Source: Mesorhizobium sp. STM 4661
GTDB taxonomy: Bacteria; Pseudomonadota; Alphaproteobacteria; Rhizobiales; Rhizobiaceae
Assembly (NCBI RefSeq): GCF_000359125.1
Contig: NZ_CAAF010000048.1
Span: 40,565 to 104,564 of the forward strand
DNA: 64,000 bases
Direction of reading: 5' to 3'
The position numbers and the translations under genes are program-made. Below the pieces are notes generated by a model. It was not told the DNA's origin and did not search any database. It saw only the letters and a program-made list of their open reading frames with translations. Of this stretch, positions 29,149 through 40,724 are shown piece after piece; position 1 is the first letter of the stretch, and every line of letters begins with the position of its first letter.

Positions 29149-29436
29149 GGCGTGATCGTCATGCGTTGCAGCCCGATGCCCTTTTCCAGTCCGCGGCAGG
29201 AAAGATCGCCGACGATTCCGAGTGTTCACCCCTCCATTTCAGGAATGCCTTATCGAAGCCGGCTATTCAACCGGCAAGGCGCGGCTCTTCGTGTCGCAGT
29301 CTCGTGCCGCTGGCAAAATTCGCCGCCAGCACTCTTGGTGATCCGGCGCGGCGCTGCTAGTCTGGCGGCAACTTGAACACATGAAAGCGCCTGCTGCGTC
29401 CGGTCTCCGGTTCGCGCGGCGCCGGAAGGAACTGAA

Positions 29437-30768
29437 GTGGAAGACCACGACACCGGCGCCGGCGCGCCGGCAGTGGGCGTGTCCAGGGCTCCGCCGCCGT
29501 CAGGCCAGGCAAGTCCATCCGTCGGGCGTCTTGATCGCCAGGCGGGTGCCCGGCCGGGGCATGCCGATCATCAGGGCGAGCAGCAGAAGGGCAAGGCCAG
29601 GAAGCGGCGCAAGCGCCGTCGCGGCCGCAAGGTTTTCGCCCGCGACGGCAGTCCCTCGATAGCGAGTATACCGTCGGCCCCCGCCGCCAGCGCCCCGGCC
29701 AGCCACCCTGCAGAGGCCGCTCCCTTGCCTTCGGCTTCGCCGGCGAGGCCGGAGCTTCGCCGCCCGCCGCTGCAGGAACTGCCGGTGTTCGCGGCACTCG
29801 ACCTCGGCACCAACAATTGCCGGCTGCTGGTCGCCGTGCCGACCCGCCACGGCCAGTTCCGCGTCATCGACGCTTTCTCGCGCATCGTCAGACTGGGCGA
29901 AGGCCTCACCGCCAATGGCCGGCTTGGGCAGCCCGCGATGGACCGCGCGGTCGAGGCGCTGAAGATCTGCGGCGACAAATTGCGCGGCCGCAAGATCAGG
30001 AAGGCAAGGCTGATCGCCACCGAAGCCTGCCGCACGGCCGCGAACGGTGTCGAATTCCTCGACCGTGTCGAGCGCGAGGCGGGGCTGAAACTCGAGATCA
30101 TCGACCGCCAGACCGAGGCGCGGCTGGCCGTGTCTGGCTGCGGCTCGCTGGTCGAGCGCGACACGCAGGGCGTCGTCCTGTTCGACATTGGCGGCGGTTC
30201 CTCCGAAATCGCGCTGATCGATCTCACCGGCCACCGCTCGCCGAGGCTCGCCAACCATATCGTCTCGTGGACGTCGCTGCCGGTCGGCGTCGTCTCGCTG
30301 GCCGAGCGCTTCGGCGGCCGCACCGTCACCCGCGAGATCTTTGCCGCCATGGTCGAGGATGTCGCCGTGCGCCTGCACGCCTTTGACGGGCGCGACCGGC
30401 TGAGCCATGTGCTCGCCAGCCCGAAATTCCACCTGCTCGGCACCTCAGGCACGGTGACGACGCTGGCCGGCGTGCACCTCGACCTGGAACGCTACGACCG
30501 CCGCCGGGTCGACGGGCTGTGGATGGACCGGAACAGCGTCGACCGCATGGTCGAAAAACTGGTCGGCTGGGATTTCCAGCAGCGTGTCGCCAACCCGTGC
30601 ATCGGCGCCGACCGCGCCGACCTTGTGCTGGCCGGCTGCGCCATTCTGGAGGCGATCCGCGCCATATGGCCGTCGGAGCGGCTGCGCGTCGCCGACCGCG
30701 GCCTGCGCGAAGGCATATTGAGCGAATTGATGGCCGACGACGGTGTCTGGCGCAGGGGCCGGCAATGA
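29437..30768 (+). CDS. Ppx/GppA-family phosphatase
   Basis: A 443-residue member of the exopolyphosphatase/pppGpp phosphohydrolase family in the ASKHA fold. The phosphate-1 motif [14 protein letters not shown] begins near 119, and the phosphate-2 motif [14 protein letters not shown] is near 248. Before the domain is an unusual ~115-residue extension rich in Pro/Ala/Gly with a Lys/Arg cluster ([13 protein letters not shown]). The GTG start at 29437 follows AAGGAA. It overlaps rlmE by 4 nt, a pairing often seen in alphaproteobacteria. Whether it prefers polyphosphate or pppGpp cannot be decided; a PPK2 gene lies at 62833. Confidence 0.88.
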   Translation: MEDHDTGAGAPAVGVSRAPPPSGQASPSVGRLDRQAGARPGHADHQGEQQKGKARKRRKRRRGRKVFARDGSPSIASIPSAPAASAPASHPAEAAPLPSASPARPELRRPPLQELPVFAALDLGTNNCRLLVAVPTRHGQFRVIDAFSRIVRLGEGLTANGRLGQPAMDRAVEALKICGDKLRGRKIRKARLIATEACRTAANGVEFLDRVEREAGLKLEIIDRQTEARLAVSGCGSLVERDTQGVVLFDIGGGSSEIALIDLTGHRSPRLANHIVSWTSLPVGVVSLAERFGGRTVTREIFAAMVEDVAVRLHAFDGRDRLSHVLASPKFHLLGTSGTVTTLAGVHLDLERYDRRRVDGLWMDRNSVDRMVEKLVGWDFQQRVANPCIGADRADLVLAGCAILEAIRAIWPSERLRVADRGLREGILSELMADDGVWRRGRQ

Positions 30769-31460
30769 CCAAGAAACCGCAGAAGCCCGGTACCGCCGGC
30801 ATTCGCGTGCTGAAGACGCGCATCAAGAAGAAGAGCGGCCTGAAGGAATCGTCGCGCCGCTGGCTGCAGCGCCACATCAACGACCCCTATGTCCAGCGCT
30901 CCAAGGCCGACGGTTACAGATCCCGCGCCGCCTACAAGCTGATCGAAATCGACGACAAGCATCATCTCTTGAAGCCCGGCATGAAGGTCATCGACCTCGG
31001 CGCCGCGCCCGGCGGCTGGTGCCAGGTCGCCGCCGCGCGCACCAAATCGACGGCGGACAATCCGCATGTCGTCGGCATCGATTATCTCGAAATGGACGCG
31101 GTGCCGGGCGCGCCGGTACTTTTGATGGACTTCCTCGATCCGCAAGCGCCGGAAAAGCTCGCCGAGACGCTGGGCGGCCAGCCCGATATCGTGCTCTCGG
31201 ACATGGCCGCACCCACCACCGGCCACAAAAGGACCGACCACATCCGCACCATGTATCTGTGCGAGGTCGCGGCCGATTTCGCGCTTTCGGTGCTCAAGCC
31301 TGGCGGGCATTTCCTGGCCAAGACCTTCCAGGGCGGCGCCGAGAACGAATTGCTCTCGCGGCTCAAGCAGAATTTCCGCTCGGTCCATCACGTCAAGCCG
31401 CCGGCGTCGCGCGATGAGTCGGTGGAGCTTTATCTGCTGGCGAAGGATTTCAAGGGGTAG
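30765..31460 (+). CDS. rlmE: 23S rRNA (uridine-2'-O)-methyltransferase RlmE
   Basis: A 231-residue FtsJ/RrmJ-type methyltransferase that modifies U2552 of 23S rRNA in the A-loop during large-subunit maturation. The SAM motif DLGAAPGGW is near 80, and the K-D-K-E tetrad is present: K58 in AAYKL, D in LSDMAAP, K in AKTFQGG and E in ESVELY. The basic N-terminus ([11 protein letters not shown]) suits rRNA binding. The ATG overlaps the upstream stop (ATGA). Confidence 0.95.
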   Translation: MTKKPQKPGTAGIRVLKTRIKKKSGLKESSRRWLQRHINDPYVQRSKADGYRSRAAYKLIEIDDKHHLLKPGMKVIDLGAAPGGWCQVAAARTKSTADNPHVVGIDYLEMDAVPGAPVLLMDFLDPQAPEKLAETLGGQPDIVLSDMAAPTTGHKRTDHIRTMYLCEVAADFALSVLKPGGHFLAKTFQGGAENELLSRLKQNFRSVHHVKPPASRDESVELYLLAKDFKG

Positions 31461-31490
31461 GCGAATCCGCCCAAGCCTTTCGATGAAGGA

Positions 31491-31661
31491 GGGACAGCAC
31501 CCCCCCTCTGTCCTGCCGGACATCTCCCCCGCAAGGAGGGAGATTGGCAGCTTTGACGACGGCTCCATTCCGCAACGCAGGAAATTGGCGAAAGCCGAGG
31601 TGACATCTGATCTCCCCCCTTGAGGGGGAGATGGCCGGCAGGCCAGAGGGGGTGCTGTCCC
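31491..31661. repeat. Intergenic palindromic repeat, copy B (full element)
   Basis: A 171-bp element with inverted ends (GGGACAGCACCCCC at the left, GGGGGTGCTGTCCC at the right) and nested inverted segments with CATCTCCCCC and GGGGGAGATG. The interior carries the block GCGAAAGCC...GACATC shared with the copies near 9.6 and 63.8 kb. It fills the convergent spacer between rlmE and the MFS gene and could fold as transcript. Confidence 0.85.
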
Positions 31662-31683
31662 GCCGGCGCTGGAGGACTCTACC

Positions 31684-33162
31684 TCACTCCCCGGGCGATC
31701 TGACCGGCTCCAGCGTCTTGGGTGTTGCCAGCCTGCCATGTCCCGACACGGCGTTGCCGGCGTCGGGCGCCAGCCGCATGAACGTCAGCGACGCCGCCGC
31801 CGAAACCGCCGCCAGGATGAAGAAGGCGGTGTGGAAGTCGGCGAGCCGCAGCGGTCCGCCATGGATCGATGTCGATACTTCCAGTATGCCGCCGGCCAGC
31901 GCCACGCCGAGCGCGATCGACAACTGCTGGAACACGGCGGTGATCGGCGTTGCCTTGCTGGTATCTTCGGCCGATACCTCGGCATAGGAGAGCGCGTTGA
32001 CCCCGGTGAAGAACATCGAGCGGATGAAACCGCCGACCAGCAATATGGCAAGCATCAGCGCATAGGGCGTTTCGGGGGTGAAGAGGCCGTAAATGGCAAT
32101 CGAGCCCGCCGCGATCAGCGATCCCGAAATCAGCACCCGGCGGAACCCGGCGAGCCGGAAGATCAGCGCGGTGACGAACTTCATGCCGATAGCGCCGATC
32201 GCCGACACGAAGGTGATCATGCCCGACTGGAACGGCGTCAGCCCGAAGCCGATCTGGAACATCAGGGGGAGCAAAAACGGCACCGCGCCGATACCGATGC
32301 GAAACAGCGAGCCGCCAAGCACGGACGAACGGAACACCTGGTTGCGGAACAGCTCCAGCGCCAGCAGCGGATTTGCGGCGCGCCGCGCATGCAGGAGGTA
32401 TAGCGCACCCGATACCAGGCCGACCGTCACGGTGATGAAGCCGACCATCGGCGGCAGTGCGGGCAGGCTGACCACGGAAAGACCGAAGACGACGCCCGAT
32501 GCCGCAAGGCCGCTCAGCACGAAACCGGTGAAATCGAGCGGCGGGGTCTCGGTCGCGTCGGTGTCCGGCAGGAAGCGGGTGGCGAGCCAGATGCCCATCA
32601 GGCCGATCGGCACGTTGATCAGGAAGATCCAGTGCCAGGTGAAATAGGTGGTAATGAAGCCGCCGACCGGCGGCCCGACGAGCGGGCCGACCAGGGCCGG
32701 CACGGTGAGCCAGGACATCGCGGCGACCAGTTCGCTCTTCGGCGTCGCGCGCACCAGCACCAGGCGCCCCACAGGCGTCATCATGGCGCCGCCAATGCCT
32801 TGCAGGAAGCGCGAGACAACGAAGGCCGGCAGCGAATTGGAGAAGGCACAGGCGATCGAACCGACGATGAAGACGGCGATTGCGGCGCGAAACACATTCT
32901 TGGCGCCGAAGCGGTCGGCCATCCAGCCGCTGATCGGAATGAAGATCGCCAGCGACACCAGATAGGCCGTCAGCGCCAGCTTCAGCGCGATCGGGCTGGT
33001 GTTTATGTCGACGGCAATCGCCGGCAAAGACGTCGCGATCACGGTCGAATCCATGTTTTCCATGAAAAGAGCGACCGCCAGGATAAGCGGAATGATGCGG
33101 TTCAAGGGAACGCCCTGACTTGTCTTTGCGATTTTCTGCCCAGCTTGGGGGCGAGCCGGCAT
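31684..33162 (-). CDS. MFS drug-efflux-type transporter (DHA2-like, 14 helices)
   Basis: A 492-residue inner-membrane transporter with about 14 hydrophobic segments. DHA2/EmrB-type landmarks are the N-terminal helix with MENMDSTVIATSLPAI, the inter-helix loop GWMADRFGAKNVFR, and the antiporter motif GPLVGPPVGGFI in helix 5. It probably exports hydrophobic compounds by proton antiport; the substrate is unknown. It converges on rlmE across a palindromic repeat. No dedicated regulator or EmrA partner is adjacent. Confidence 0.88.
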   Translation of the reverse strand: MPARPQAGQKIAKTSQGVPLNRIIPLILAVALFMENMDSTVIATSLPAIAVDINTSPIALKLALTAYLVSLAIFIPISGWMADRFGAKNVFRAAIAVFIVGSIACAFSNSLPAFVVSRFLQGIGGAMMTPVGRLVLVRATPKSELVAAMSWLTVPALVGPLVGPPVGGFITTYFTWHWIFLINVPIGLMGIWLATRFLPDTDATETPPLDFTGFVLSGLAASGVVFGLSVVSLPALPPMVGFITVTVGLVSGALYLLHARRAANPLLALELFRNQVFRSSVLGGSLFRIGIGAVPFLLPLMFQIGFGLTPFQSGMITFVSAIGAIGMKFVTALIFRLAGFRRVLISGSLIAAGSIAIYGLFTPETPYALMLAILLVGGFIRSMFFTGVNALSYAEVSAEDTSKATPITAVFQQLSIALGVALAGGILEVSTSIHGGPLRLADFHTAFFILAAVSAAASLTFMRLAPDAGNAVSGHGRLATPKTLEPVRSPGE

Positions 33163-33333
33163 GACCGGCGGTTATCACGCCCCGGCCCGGATGTCGCATT
33201 AAATTGCTGTCACTTTTGTGCGACCGCTACCCTTGGTGGCGGCTATCAGGCCAAACCCCATAGTTTGCGGCCGTATGCAATCATCGGCTTTTCATCGGCC
33301 ACGGGACGTGTTACGAGCCAGCGCCAATCCTGA

Positions 33334-34923
<1,590 letters not shown>

Positions 34924-34954
34924 TCAGAATGCCGTCGGGCGGAGCCTGACGGCA

Positions 34955-35500
34955 ATGATCCTGCGGATGTCGCGCCACGCCGCGGCGCTGTGTTTTGCAT
35001 CCGCGGCGGTTTTCATCGCCATGACGGCGATGGAGTTCTTCTATTTCCGCAGCCTCAGTGGCGGGCTGCCGTCGCTCGACATGCGCTTTGCCGGTTTCAC
35101 GCCGGATGAGGGCATGGCCTGGCTGACGGCGCTCGGCCGGCGCGGCGGCGAGATCATCCTGGTCTGGCATTATCTGACCTTCGACCTTTTGTTCCCGGCG
35201 CTGCTGTCGGTGACCATGGTCAGCCTGATCCTCGCCACCGGACGGCGGCTGAAGAATTTCCGGGCAATGCCGTCGCAATTGCAGTCCCTGCTTGCGGTTG
35301 TTCTGGTGCTGCCATACACGCTTGCCGATTATGCGCAGAACATAGCCGTGGCGCGGCTGTTGTCCGATTTCCTGTCGGCCAATCCGGATTCGCTGTCTTT
35401 CGCCTCGTCGCTGATCGTCACCAAATTCGCGCTTCTGGCGATCCCCTTGGCCGTCATTGCGGCTTTCACGCTGGTCGGACTACGGCGACGCCAGACGTGA
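34955..35500 (+). CDS. Four-helix membrane protein, unrecognised
   Basis: A 181-residue protein with four predicted membrane helices (about 10-28, 70-92, 108-130, 150-172). It carries RRGGEIILVWHYLTFDLLFP between the first two and the motif YTLADYAQNIAVARLL before the last. No family name can be given with confidence. ATG 34955 is chosen because earlier in-frame starts lie inside guaB. It follows guaB by 31 bp and precedes the MAPEG gene by 7 bp, so the three may be one transcript. Confidence 0.75.
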   Translation: MILRMSRHAAALCFASAAVFIAMTAMEFFYFRSLSGGLPSLDMRFAGFTPDEGMAWLTALGRRGGEIILVWHYLTFDLLFPALLSVTMVSLILATGRRLKNFRAMPSQLQSLLAVVLVLPYTLADYAQNIAVARLLSDFLSANPDSLSFASSLIVTKFALLAIPLAVIAAFTLVGLRRRQT

Positions 35501-35507
35501 AAAAAAC

Positions 35508-35927
35508 ATGAACCAGACCGCGATCTTCTGGCCTGTTCTGGCGCAGGTGCTTCTGGTCTACATCGTCTATCTCGTGATGGGCCGCCGCAGATACGGCGCG
35601 GTCAGGTCAGGCGAGGCCAAGGCCGGCCAGTTCAAGACCCGCTCCACCGAGCCGGCATCCAGCGTCACCGTCGCCAACAACCTCAGCAACCAGTTCGAAC
35701 TGCCGGTGCTCTTCTACGTCCTGTGCCTGGCGCTGCACGAGACCAACGGCGTCAACTACCTGACGCTGGCCTTGATGTGGATTTTCGTGGTTTCGCGCTA
35801 CGCCCACGCCTGGGTTCACCTCACCAGCAACGATCTGCGCTTCCGCAGCCGCATCTTCTTCTTCAGCGCGGTGGTTCTCTTGCTGGCATGGATATGGTTC
35901 GCGCTCCACCTGCTGACGGTCGTCTGA
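35508..35927 (+). CDS. MAPEG-family membrane protein
   Basis: A 139-residue protein with four membrane segments and the MAPEG features LSNQFELPVLFYVLCL and SRYAHAWVHL. Eukaryotic members are membrane glutathione transferases or eicosanoid enzymes; most bacterial ones are uncharacterised and may conjugate or detoxify lipophilic compounds. ATG 35508 is preceded by an A-rich run rather than a strong ribosome binding site. Confidence 0.85.
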   Translation: MNQTAIFWPVLAQVLLVYIVYLVMGRRRYGAVRSGEAKAGQFKTRSTEPASSVTVANNLSNQFELPVLFYVLCLALHETNGVNYLTLALMWIFVVSRYAHAWVHLTSNDLRFRSRIFFFSAVVLLLAWIWFALHLLTVV

Positions 35928-35947
35928 ACGAGCCAGCAAGCAGCAGC

Positions 35948-37099
35948 CTAAAGGTCGAACACCGCGATCTTGCGCTTGTCGAACTTGATGCCGATTTCGC
36001 CGCGCACCAGCTTGAGCGCCGCCTCGCCGAACACGGCGCGCCGCCAGCCTTGCAAGGCCGGCACGTCGGCGGCCTCGCCCTCGGCGGCGATACGGTCGAT
36101 GTCGTCGCTGGAGGCCAGCACCTTCGAGGCAACGCCCTCCTTTTCGGCGACGATCCGCAAAAGCACTTTCAGCAACTCCGCCGCGGCATTGGAACCTTCG
36201 GGCGGCTGGAAGCTCTTCGGCAGCTTCGGCATGTCTTCCCTGGGCAAGGCAAGTGCTGAGTTCACCGCGCCAAGCAGCGCCGTTGCCGTCGCCGACCGCT
36301 CCCAGCCCTTCGGTGTGGTGCGCAGCTTGCCGAGCGCCGTCGCATCGCGCGGCGCCTGTTGCGCGATCTCGTAGATGGCGTCGTCCTTGAGCACCCGGCC
36401 GCGCGGCACGTCGCGTTCGCGCGCCTCTCGCTCGCGCCAGGCCGCCACCGCTTGCACGATCGCCAGCTCTTGCGGCTTGCGCAGCCGCATCTTCAGCCGC
36501 TTCCAGGCATCCTCCGGATGCGGGTCGTAGGTTTCGCGCGAGGTCAGCACCTCCATCTCCTCGTTCAGCCAGTGGGCGCGTTTTTCCCGCTCAAGCTCGG
36601 CGCTGAGATGCTGGTAGACCTCGATCAGATGGGTGACGTCGGCAAGCGCGTAGTCGAGCTGCTTGTCTGACAGCGGGCGGTGGCGCCAGTCGGTGAAACG
36701 CGAGGATTTGTCGAGCCGCGCCCCGGTGACCCGCTGCACCAACTGGTCGTAGGAGACGCTGTCGCCGAAGCCGCAGACCATCGCCGCCACCTGGGTGTCG
36801 AACACCGGATGCGGCACCAGATCGCCGAGATGGACGATGATTTCGATGTCCTGGCGGGCGGCGTGGAAGACTTTGACGACCGCCTCGTTGGCCATCAGCC
36901 TGAAGAACGGCTTGAGGTCGATCTCGGGCGACAAAGGATCGATCAGGGCCGTCACGCCGGGGGCCGCCATCTGGATCAGGCAGAGGATCGGCCAGAAGGT
37001 CGTTTCGCGGATGAATTCGGTGTCGACGGTGACGAGATCCGACTTTTCGAACGCGGCAAGAACGGTTTCGAGCTCTTTTTGGGTAGTGATGACGTGCAT
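35948..37099 (-). CDS. rnd: Ribonuclease D
   Basis: A 383-residue 3'-5' exoribonuclease of the DEDDy type that trims tRNA and other structured RNA ends. Catalytic residues are D26 and E28 in VDTEF, D in HAARQDIEI, and the D/Y pair in DYALADVTHLIEVY. An HRDC domain follows (LAIVQAVAAWREREARERD). The ATG at 37099 gives the family N-terminus MHVITTQKEL but has no good ribosome binding site; 20 further in-frame codons upstream are not family-like. Confidence 0.93.
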   Translation of the reverse strand: MHVITTQKELETVLAAFEKSDLVTVDTEFIRETTFWPILCLIQMAAPGVTALIDPLSPEIDLKPFFRLMANEAVVKVFHAARQDIEIIVHLGDLVPHPVFDTQVAAMVCGFGDSVSYDQLVQRVTGARLDKSSRFTDWRHRPLSDKQLDYALADVTHLIEVYQHLSAELEREKRAHWLNEEMEVLTSRETYDPHPEDAWKRLKMRLRKPQELAIVQAVAAWREREARERDVPRGRVLKDDAIYEIAQQAPRDATALGKLRTTPKGWERSATATALLGAVNSALALPREDMPKLPKSFQPPEGSNAAAELLKVLLRIVAEKEGVASKVLASSDDIDRIAAEGEAADVPALQGWRRAVFGEAALKLVRGEIGIKFDKRKIAVFDL

Positions 37100-37155
37100 C
37101 AAATCGCTTTTGGCAAGGGTAAGGTCTCCTTCAATTTCAGCCGCGCGGGCTTTCG

Positions 37156-38400
37156 TCAAGGGTCAGCGGACCCGTCGGAATCGCCATTGCGCCTGGCCAG
37201 CCGGGCGAAAATCGTCGAGGTGCGCAAAAGTGCTGTGAAACGGCTGCGATGGCCCGCCGGCACGCCGGATCGCACCTGCATCCGATAGAGGATGACGACG
37301 ATGAAGACCACGTAGACGACAGCGCAGAACACGAACAGGGCGCTTGGCCCGAAATATTGCATCGCCGTCGACGCCGCGAGCGGGCCGCCAATGGCGCCGA
37401 AGGAATAGAACAGCATCAAGGCTGCGTTGATCAGCACGAACTCGCCCTTGTCGGCGCGGTCGTTGGAGTGCGCCGCCGACAGCGAGTAGAGCGGCATGGC
37501 GAAGCTGCCGAAGATGAAGACGATCAGGAAGTTGAGGAATGGGTCGCTCCCCGCCACGAACACCAGCGCAAGTGCTGCCAACATCGCGCTGCACGTCGTT
37601 ATCAGCAGCACCGAGCGCCGGTCCCAGCGGTCGGAAAGATAACCGAGCGGGTACTGGATGATGGCGCCGCCGAAGATGCCGACGCTGACAAAGGTGACGA
37701 CGTCGGCAACCGACATGCCGATCTGCTCGGCATAGACCGGCGACAGCGTGCGGAAAGCACTGTTGGTGACGCCGACTGCAATGCAGCCGAAGCAGCCGAG
37801 CGGCGAAATCCGCCAGACGCGCGCCAGATCAAGCTTGACGTCTTCGGGCGGGGTCGGGTTGGAGCGGTCGCCGAGCGACACCGGCACCAGCGACAAAGTG
37901 ATCATGATCGACATGATGGCGAAGATGGCAAAACCGCCGACGCCGAAGATCGGGATCAGGAACTGCGCGCCGGTGACCGAGCCGATGTCGACCATCCGGT
38001 AGATGGCCAGCACCCGCGCGCGGTCCTGGTTGGCGACCCCGGAATTGAGCCAGGCTTCCATGATGGTGAACAGGCCGGCGAAGCAGAAGCCGCCGGCGAA
38101 GCGCACCGCGCACCACATCACCGGATCGATGACCAGCACCAGGAGCAGCGTGCCGGCCGAGGCGATCGCCGCCAGCGCCGAAAAGGCGCGCACATGGCCG
38201 ACGGCCTTCATGATGCGGGTAACAGCGAGGCAGCCGAGCAGGAAACCGGCGAAATAGAACGTGCCCATCAGTCCGATGGTCGAGGCCGAAAATCCCTCCT
38301 GCGCGCCGCGCAATGCAATCAACGTGCTCTGCAGGCCGTTGCCGCCGAGCAGGATGCCGGCGGCAATGAGGAGCGGGATCAGCGGGCGGATGGAGGACAT
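37156..38400 (-). CDS. MFS transporter (YcaD-like)
   Basis: A 414-residue, 12-helix major facilitator of the YcaD/sugar-efflux-like branch. It has a short N-terminus, then GSVTGAQFLIPIFGVGGF and the mid-protein loop LSDRWDRRSVLL before helix 8. The charged tail (ARLARRNGDSDG) is cytosolic. Substrate unknown. It is upstream of rnd in the same direction, 56 bp away. Confidence 0.85.
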   Translation of the reverse strand: MSSIRPLIPLLIAAGILLGGNGLQSTLIALRGAQEGFSASTIGLMGTFYFAGFLLGCLAVTRIMKAVGHVRAFSALAAIASAGTLLLVLVIDPVMWCAVRFAGGFCFAGLFTIMEAWLNSGVANQDRARVLAIYRMVDIGSVTGAQFLIPIFGVGGFAIFAIMSIMITLSLVPVSLGDRSNPTPPEDVKLDLARVWRISPLGCFGCIAVGVTNSAFRTLSPVYAEQIGMSVADVVTFVSVGIFGGAIIQYPLGYLSDRWDRRSVLLITTCSAMLAALALVFVAGSDPFLNFLIVFIFGSFAMPLYSLSAAHSNDRADKGEFVLINAALMLFYSFGAIGGPLAASTAMQYFGPSALFVFCAVVYVVFIVVILYRMQVRSGVPAGHRSRFTALLRTSTIFARLARRNGDSDGSADP

Positions 38401-38530
38401 GAAGGAAGGCGGTCACTTTTCGTTGATCCTTATTGGACCATCGCCCCCGCCAATGCCAGCGGCAATTCCCGGTGGCAACAGGATGATCAGTCATCCTGAA
38501 TTCGTTCGGGCGCGTCGCTCTGGTCTGTAC

Positions 38531-39442
38531 TCAGGGCCGCGGCGACTGCCGGTCGTTGGGCCACAAGCCGAACCACTTGGCTGCTCCCGATGCGATTACT
38601 ATTCCGGCTAGAACTGCGATGAGCCCGACAATCAGGTTCGCGCTTACCTGTTCGCCCAGAAAGACGACGCCGAAGATCGATGCCGTCACTGGATTTACCG
38701 CAATCGAGACGGCAACCAGTGTCGGCGCCGCGCGTCCGAGTGCAAATGCCCACAGGAAGAAAATGAAAGCGCCGCCGATTATGGCCAGATAGCCGCTCGC
38801 AATCCATTGAGGCGCGCTAAGTGTGGCAAGTCGCGCGAAGCCTCCGTTCCATGCCACCAAGGCCGATAGGCAGACCGAACCCACGCCCATGCCAAACGCC
38901 ACGAATGGGATCGGCGCGGTGCGGGATAGAAAAGGTCGCGACCAGACATTGTAGAGCGCCATGCAGAAAGCCGCCGCGACCATCAGGAGGTCTCCGCGCC
39001 ATGCGTCAGGGGGAGCGGTCGTCAAGCTCGTGCCGAGTGCGACGGCCACCCCTGCCATTGCGATCAGGACGCCGACGATCTTGCGCATGGTCGGCGCTTC
39101 GGTCCTTAGAACCGCCCCGGCAAACATGGTCAGCAGCGGCAGTGTCGAAAGCGCCAAGGCTCCTCTCGCGGCCGTGGTGTAGACAAGGGCTCCATTGAAG
39201 AGAACGGGAAACAGGCCGAAGAACAAGAGGCCCAATGCGCCGGCGCCGGGCCAGTCGCTCTTCGCCGGCCACTTGTCTCGTCGCCAAAGCGCTACGGCAG
39301 CCAAAACCAGAAAACCGCCGCCGAACCGTACCGCGCCGATGGTGAGAGGGTCGAGTGTGCCTGCGAGATATCGTGTTGCGCCAACGGCGGTGCCGCCAAA
39401 AGCGCTGGAGAGAATAGCGGCGAGCACTCCTAGAATTTCCAT
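38531..39442 (-). CDS. DMT-superfamily (EamA) transporter
   Basis: A 303-residue inner-membrane protein with ten helices arranged as two EamA repeats, each ending in an acidic-residue helix (LRTEAPTMRKIVGVLIAMAG and FLGEQVSANLIVGLIAVLAG). This class exports amino acids, metabolites or drugs. It is divergent from a LysR regulator 92 bp away, which suggests substrate-dependent control by that regulator. Confidence 0.88.
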   Translation of the reverse strand: MEILGVLAAILSSAFGGTAVGATRYLAGTLDPLTIGAVRFGGGFLVLAAVALWRRDKWPAKSDWPGAGALGLLFFGLFPVLFNGALVYTTAARGALALSTLPLLTMFAGAVLRTEAPTMRKIVGVLIAMAGVAVALGTSLTTAPPDAWRGDLLMVAAAFCMALYNVWSRPFLSRTAPIPFVAFGMGVGSVCLSALVAWNGGFARLATLSAPQWIASGYLAIIGGAFIFFLWAFALGRAAPTLVAVSIAVNPVTASIFGVVFLGEQVSANLIVGLIAVLAGIVIASGAAKWFGLWPNDRQSPRP

Positions 39443-39502
39443 CGTTCCCGACCCTACCAGTTCGGAGCCAGCGATATCGGGCAGGCGGGTCAAAAGGAAT
39501 CG

Positions 39503-39529
39503 AATAAGCTCAATAAGCTTGATAAGATA
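39503..39529. repeat. Three 9-bp near-repeats in a divergent promoter
   Basis: AATAAGCTC, AATAAGCTT and GATAAGATA follow one another at exact 9-bp spacing, immediately before the LysR start codon and within the 92-bp divergent region. They may be regulator contacts or slippage products. Confidence 0.7.
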
Positions 39530-39534
39530 TCCAT

Positions 39535-40395
39535 ATGAACACTCTCGATCCAGAGTTGCTGCGGGCCTTCGTCGTCGTTGCCGAGCGCCTCTCGTTCACG
39601 CGCGCCGCCGAGCAGCTCAATCGAACGCAGGCCACCATTAGCTTGCAAGTGAAACGTCTCGAGGAGCGCCTCGAGGTCACCTTATTCCGTCGCTCGACAG
39701 CCCGCGTTGAACTCACGGCCGCCGGGGAGGGTTTTCTGATCGACGCACGCCGCATCCTTGCCCTCAATGTGCAGGCGATTGCGCGTGTTTCCAGTCAGCG
39801 GGTCGCTGGACGCATCCGTATCGGGGTCATGGAAGATTATGGCACCAAGATCCTGCCGCGCCTGCTCACCGACGTCGCCGAGCGATTTCCGCTCGTGCAG
39901 GTCGAAATGGAGATCGGTCTCACCGCCCGGCTGCTGAAACGGCTCGGTTCGTCGTTTGACGCCGTCATCGCCATGCATCCGGAAGGTACGGCCGAGGGTG
40001 ATCTGATATGCCGCGAAAGGGCGATTTGGGCAGCGGCGGCAACCCGTGCCGTCGAGGAGCTCGATCCGCTGCCCGTCGCCTTGTCGAATCCCGATTGCCT
40101 GTTTCGTGCCTGGGCCGTCGAGGCGCTCAACAAGGCAGGCCGGCCGTGGCGATTGGCCTATGTCAGTCCGAGCCTCTCAGCCACGGAAGCAATCGTCGAG
40201 GAGGGCCTTGCGATCACCGTGGTCAAAGGCAGCATGCTTGCGCCAGGCATGCGCTGTATTCACCCGGGCCGACATGTGCCGCCGCTGCCCGGGGCAGAGA
40301 TCCGTCTTCATCGGGCCGGAATGTCTTCCGCCAGCGCTGCGTTGGTCGTCGATCACCTTGCACATCGCCTCCGGCTATCAGCTCTAGGCTCCTAG
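39535..40395 (+). CDS. LysR-family transcriptional regulator
   Basis: A 286-residue regulator with the N-terminal winged helix (LLRAFVVVAERLSFTRAAEQL, recognition helix QATISLQVKRLEERL) and a C-terminal LysR substrate-binding domain from about residue 90 (RIRIGVMEDYGTKILPRL). It is divergent from the EamA exporter and most likely controls that gene and itself. The inducer is unknown. Confidence 0.9.
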   Translation: MNTLDPELLRAFVVVAERLSFTRAAEQLNRTQATISLQVKRLEERLEVTLFRRSTARVELTAAGEGFLIDARRILALNVQAIARVSSQRVAGRIRIGVMEDYGTKILPRLLTDVAERFPLVQVEMEIGLTARLLKRLGSSFDAVIAMHPEGTAEGDLICRERAIWAAAATRAVEELDPLPVALSNPDCLFRAWAVEALNKAGRPWRLAYVSPSLSATEAIVEEGLAITVVKGSMLAPGMRCIHPGRHVPPLPGAEIRLHRAGMSSASAALVVDHLAHRLRLSALGS

Positions 40396-40413
40396 GACGC
40401 CTGGAGAACATGA

Positions 40414-40629
40414 AGGAAAGCAATCGCTTGCCGGCGCGTGCGCGAGGCGGCCATCACCCCGAAAGGCAAGGCGATGACCGACCTGGTTGATGCCGGGCGC
40501 GAAAGGATTGGCCACGCCATCTTCAAGACATGGGACGCACATGAGGTCGACGAACTGGTGCGGCTCATGCGCAAGTTTGCGGATGCCGTGGAGGACGAGC
40601 CGCCTGTCGGTCCACAAATCGGCAATTGA
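40414..40629 (+). pseudogene. C-terminal remnant of a MarR-family regulator
   Basis: The open frame reads CRRVREAAITPKGKAM, then GRERIGHAIFKTWDAHEVDELVRLMRKFADA. This is the wing end and last two helices of MarR-type repressors. The helix-turn-helix is missing and a stop codon lies just upstream, so it cannot be functional as a regulator. It sits at the edge of a low-GC accessory gene. Confidence 0.7.
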
Positions 40630-40724
40630 CAGGTCTTGGCCTGGCCGTTCCGATAATCGGACCGCTCCGATGTCCAAATCATGCAACACTTCATTTGATC
40701 GATTCGAAGGTCCGTGAAAAAATT

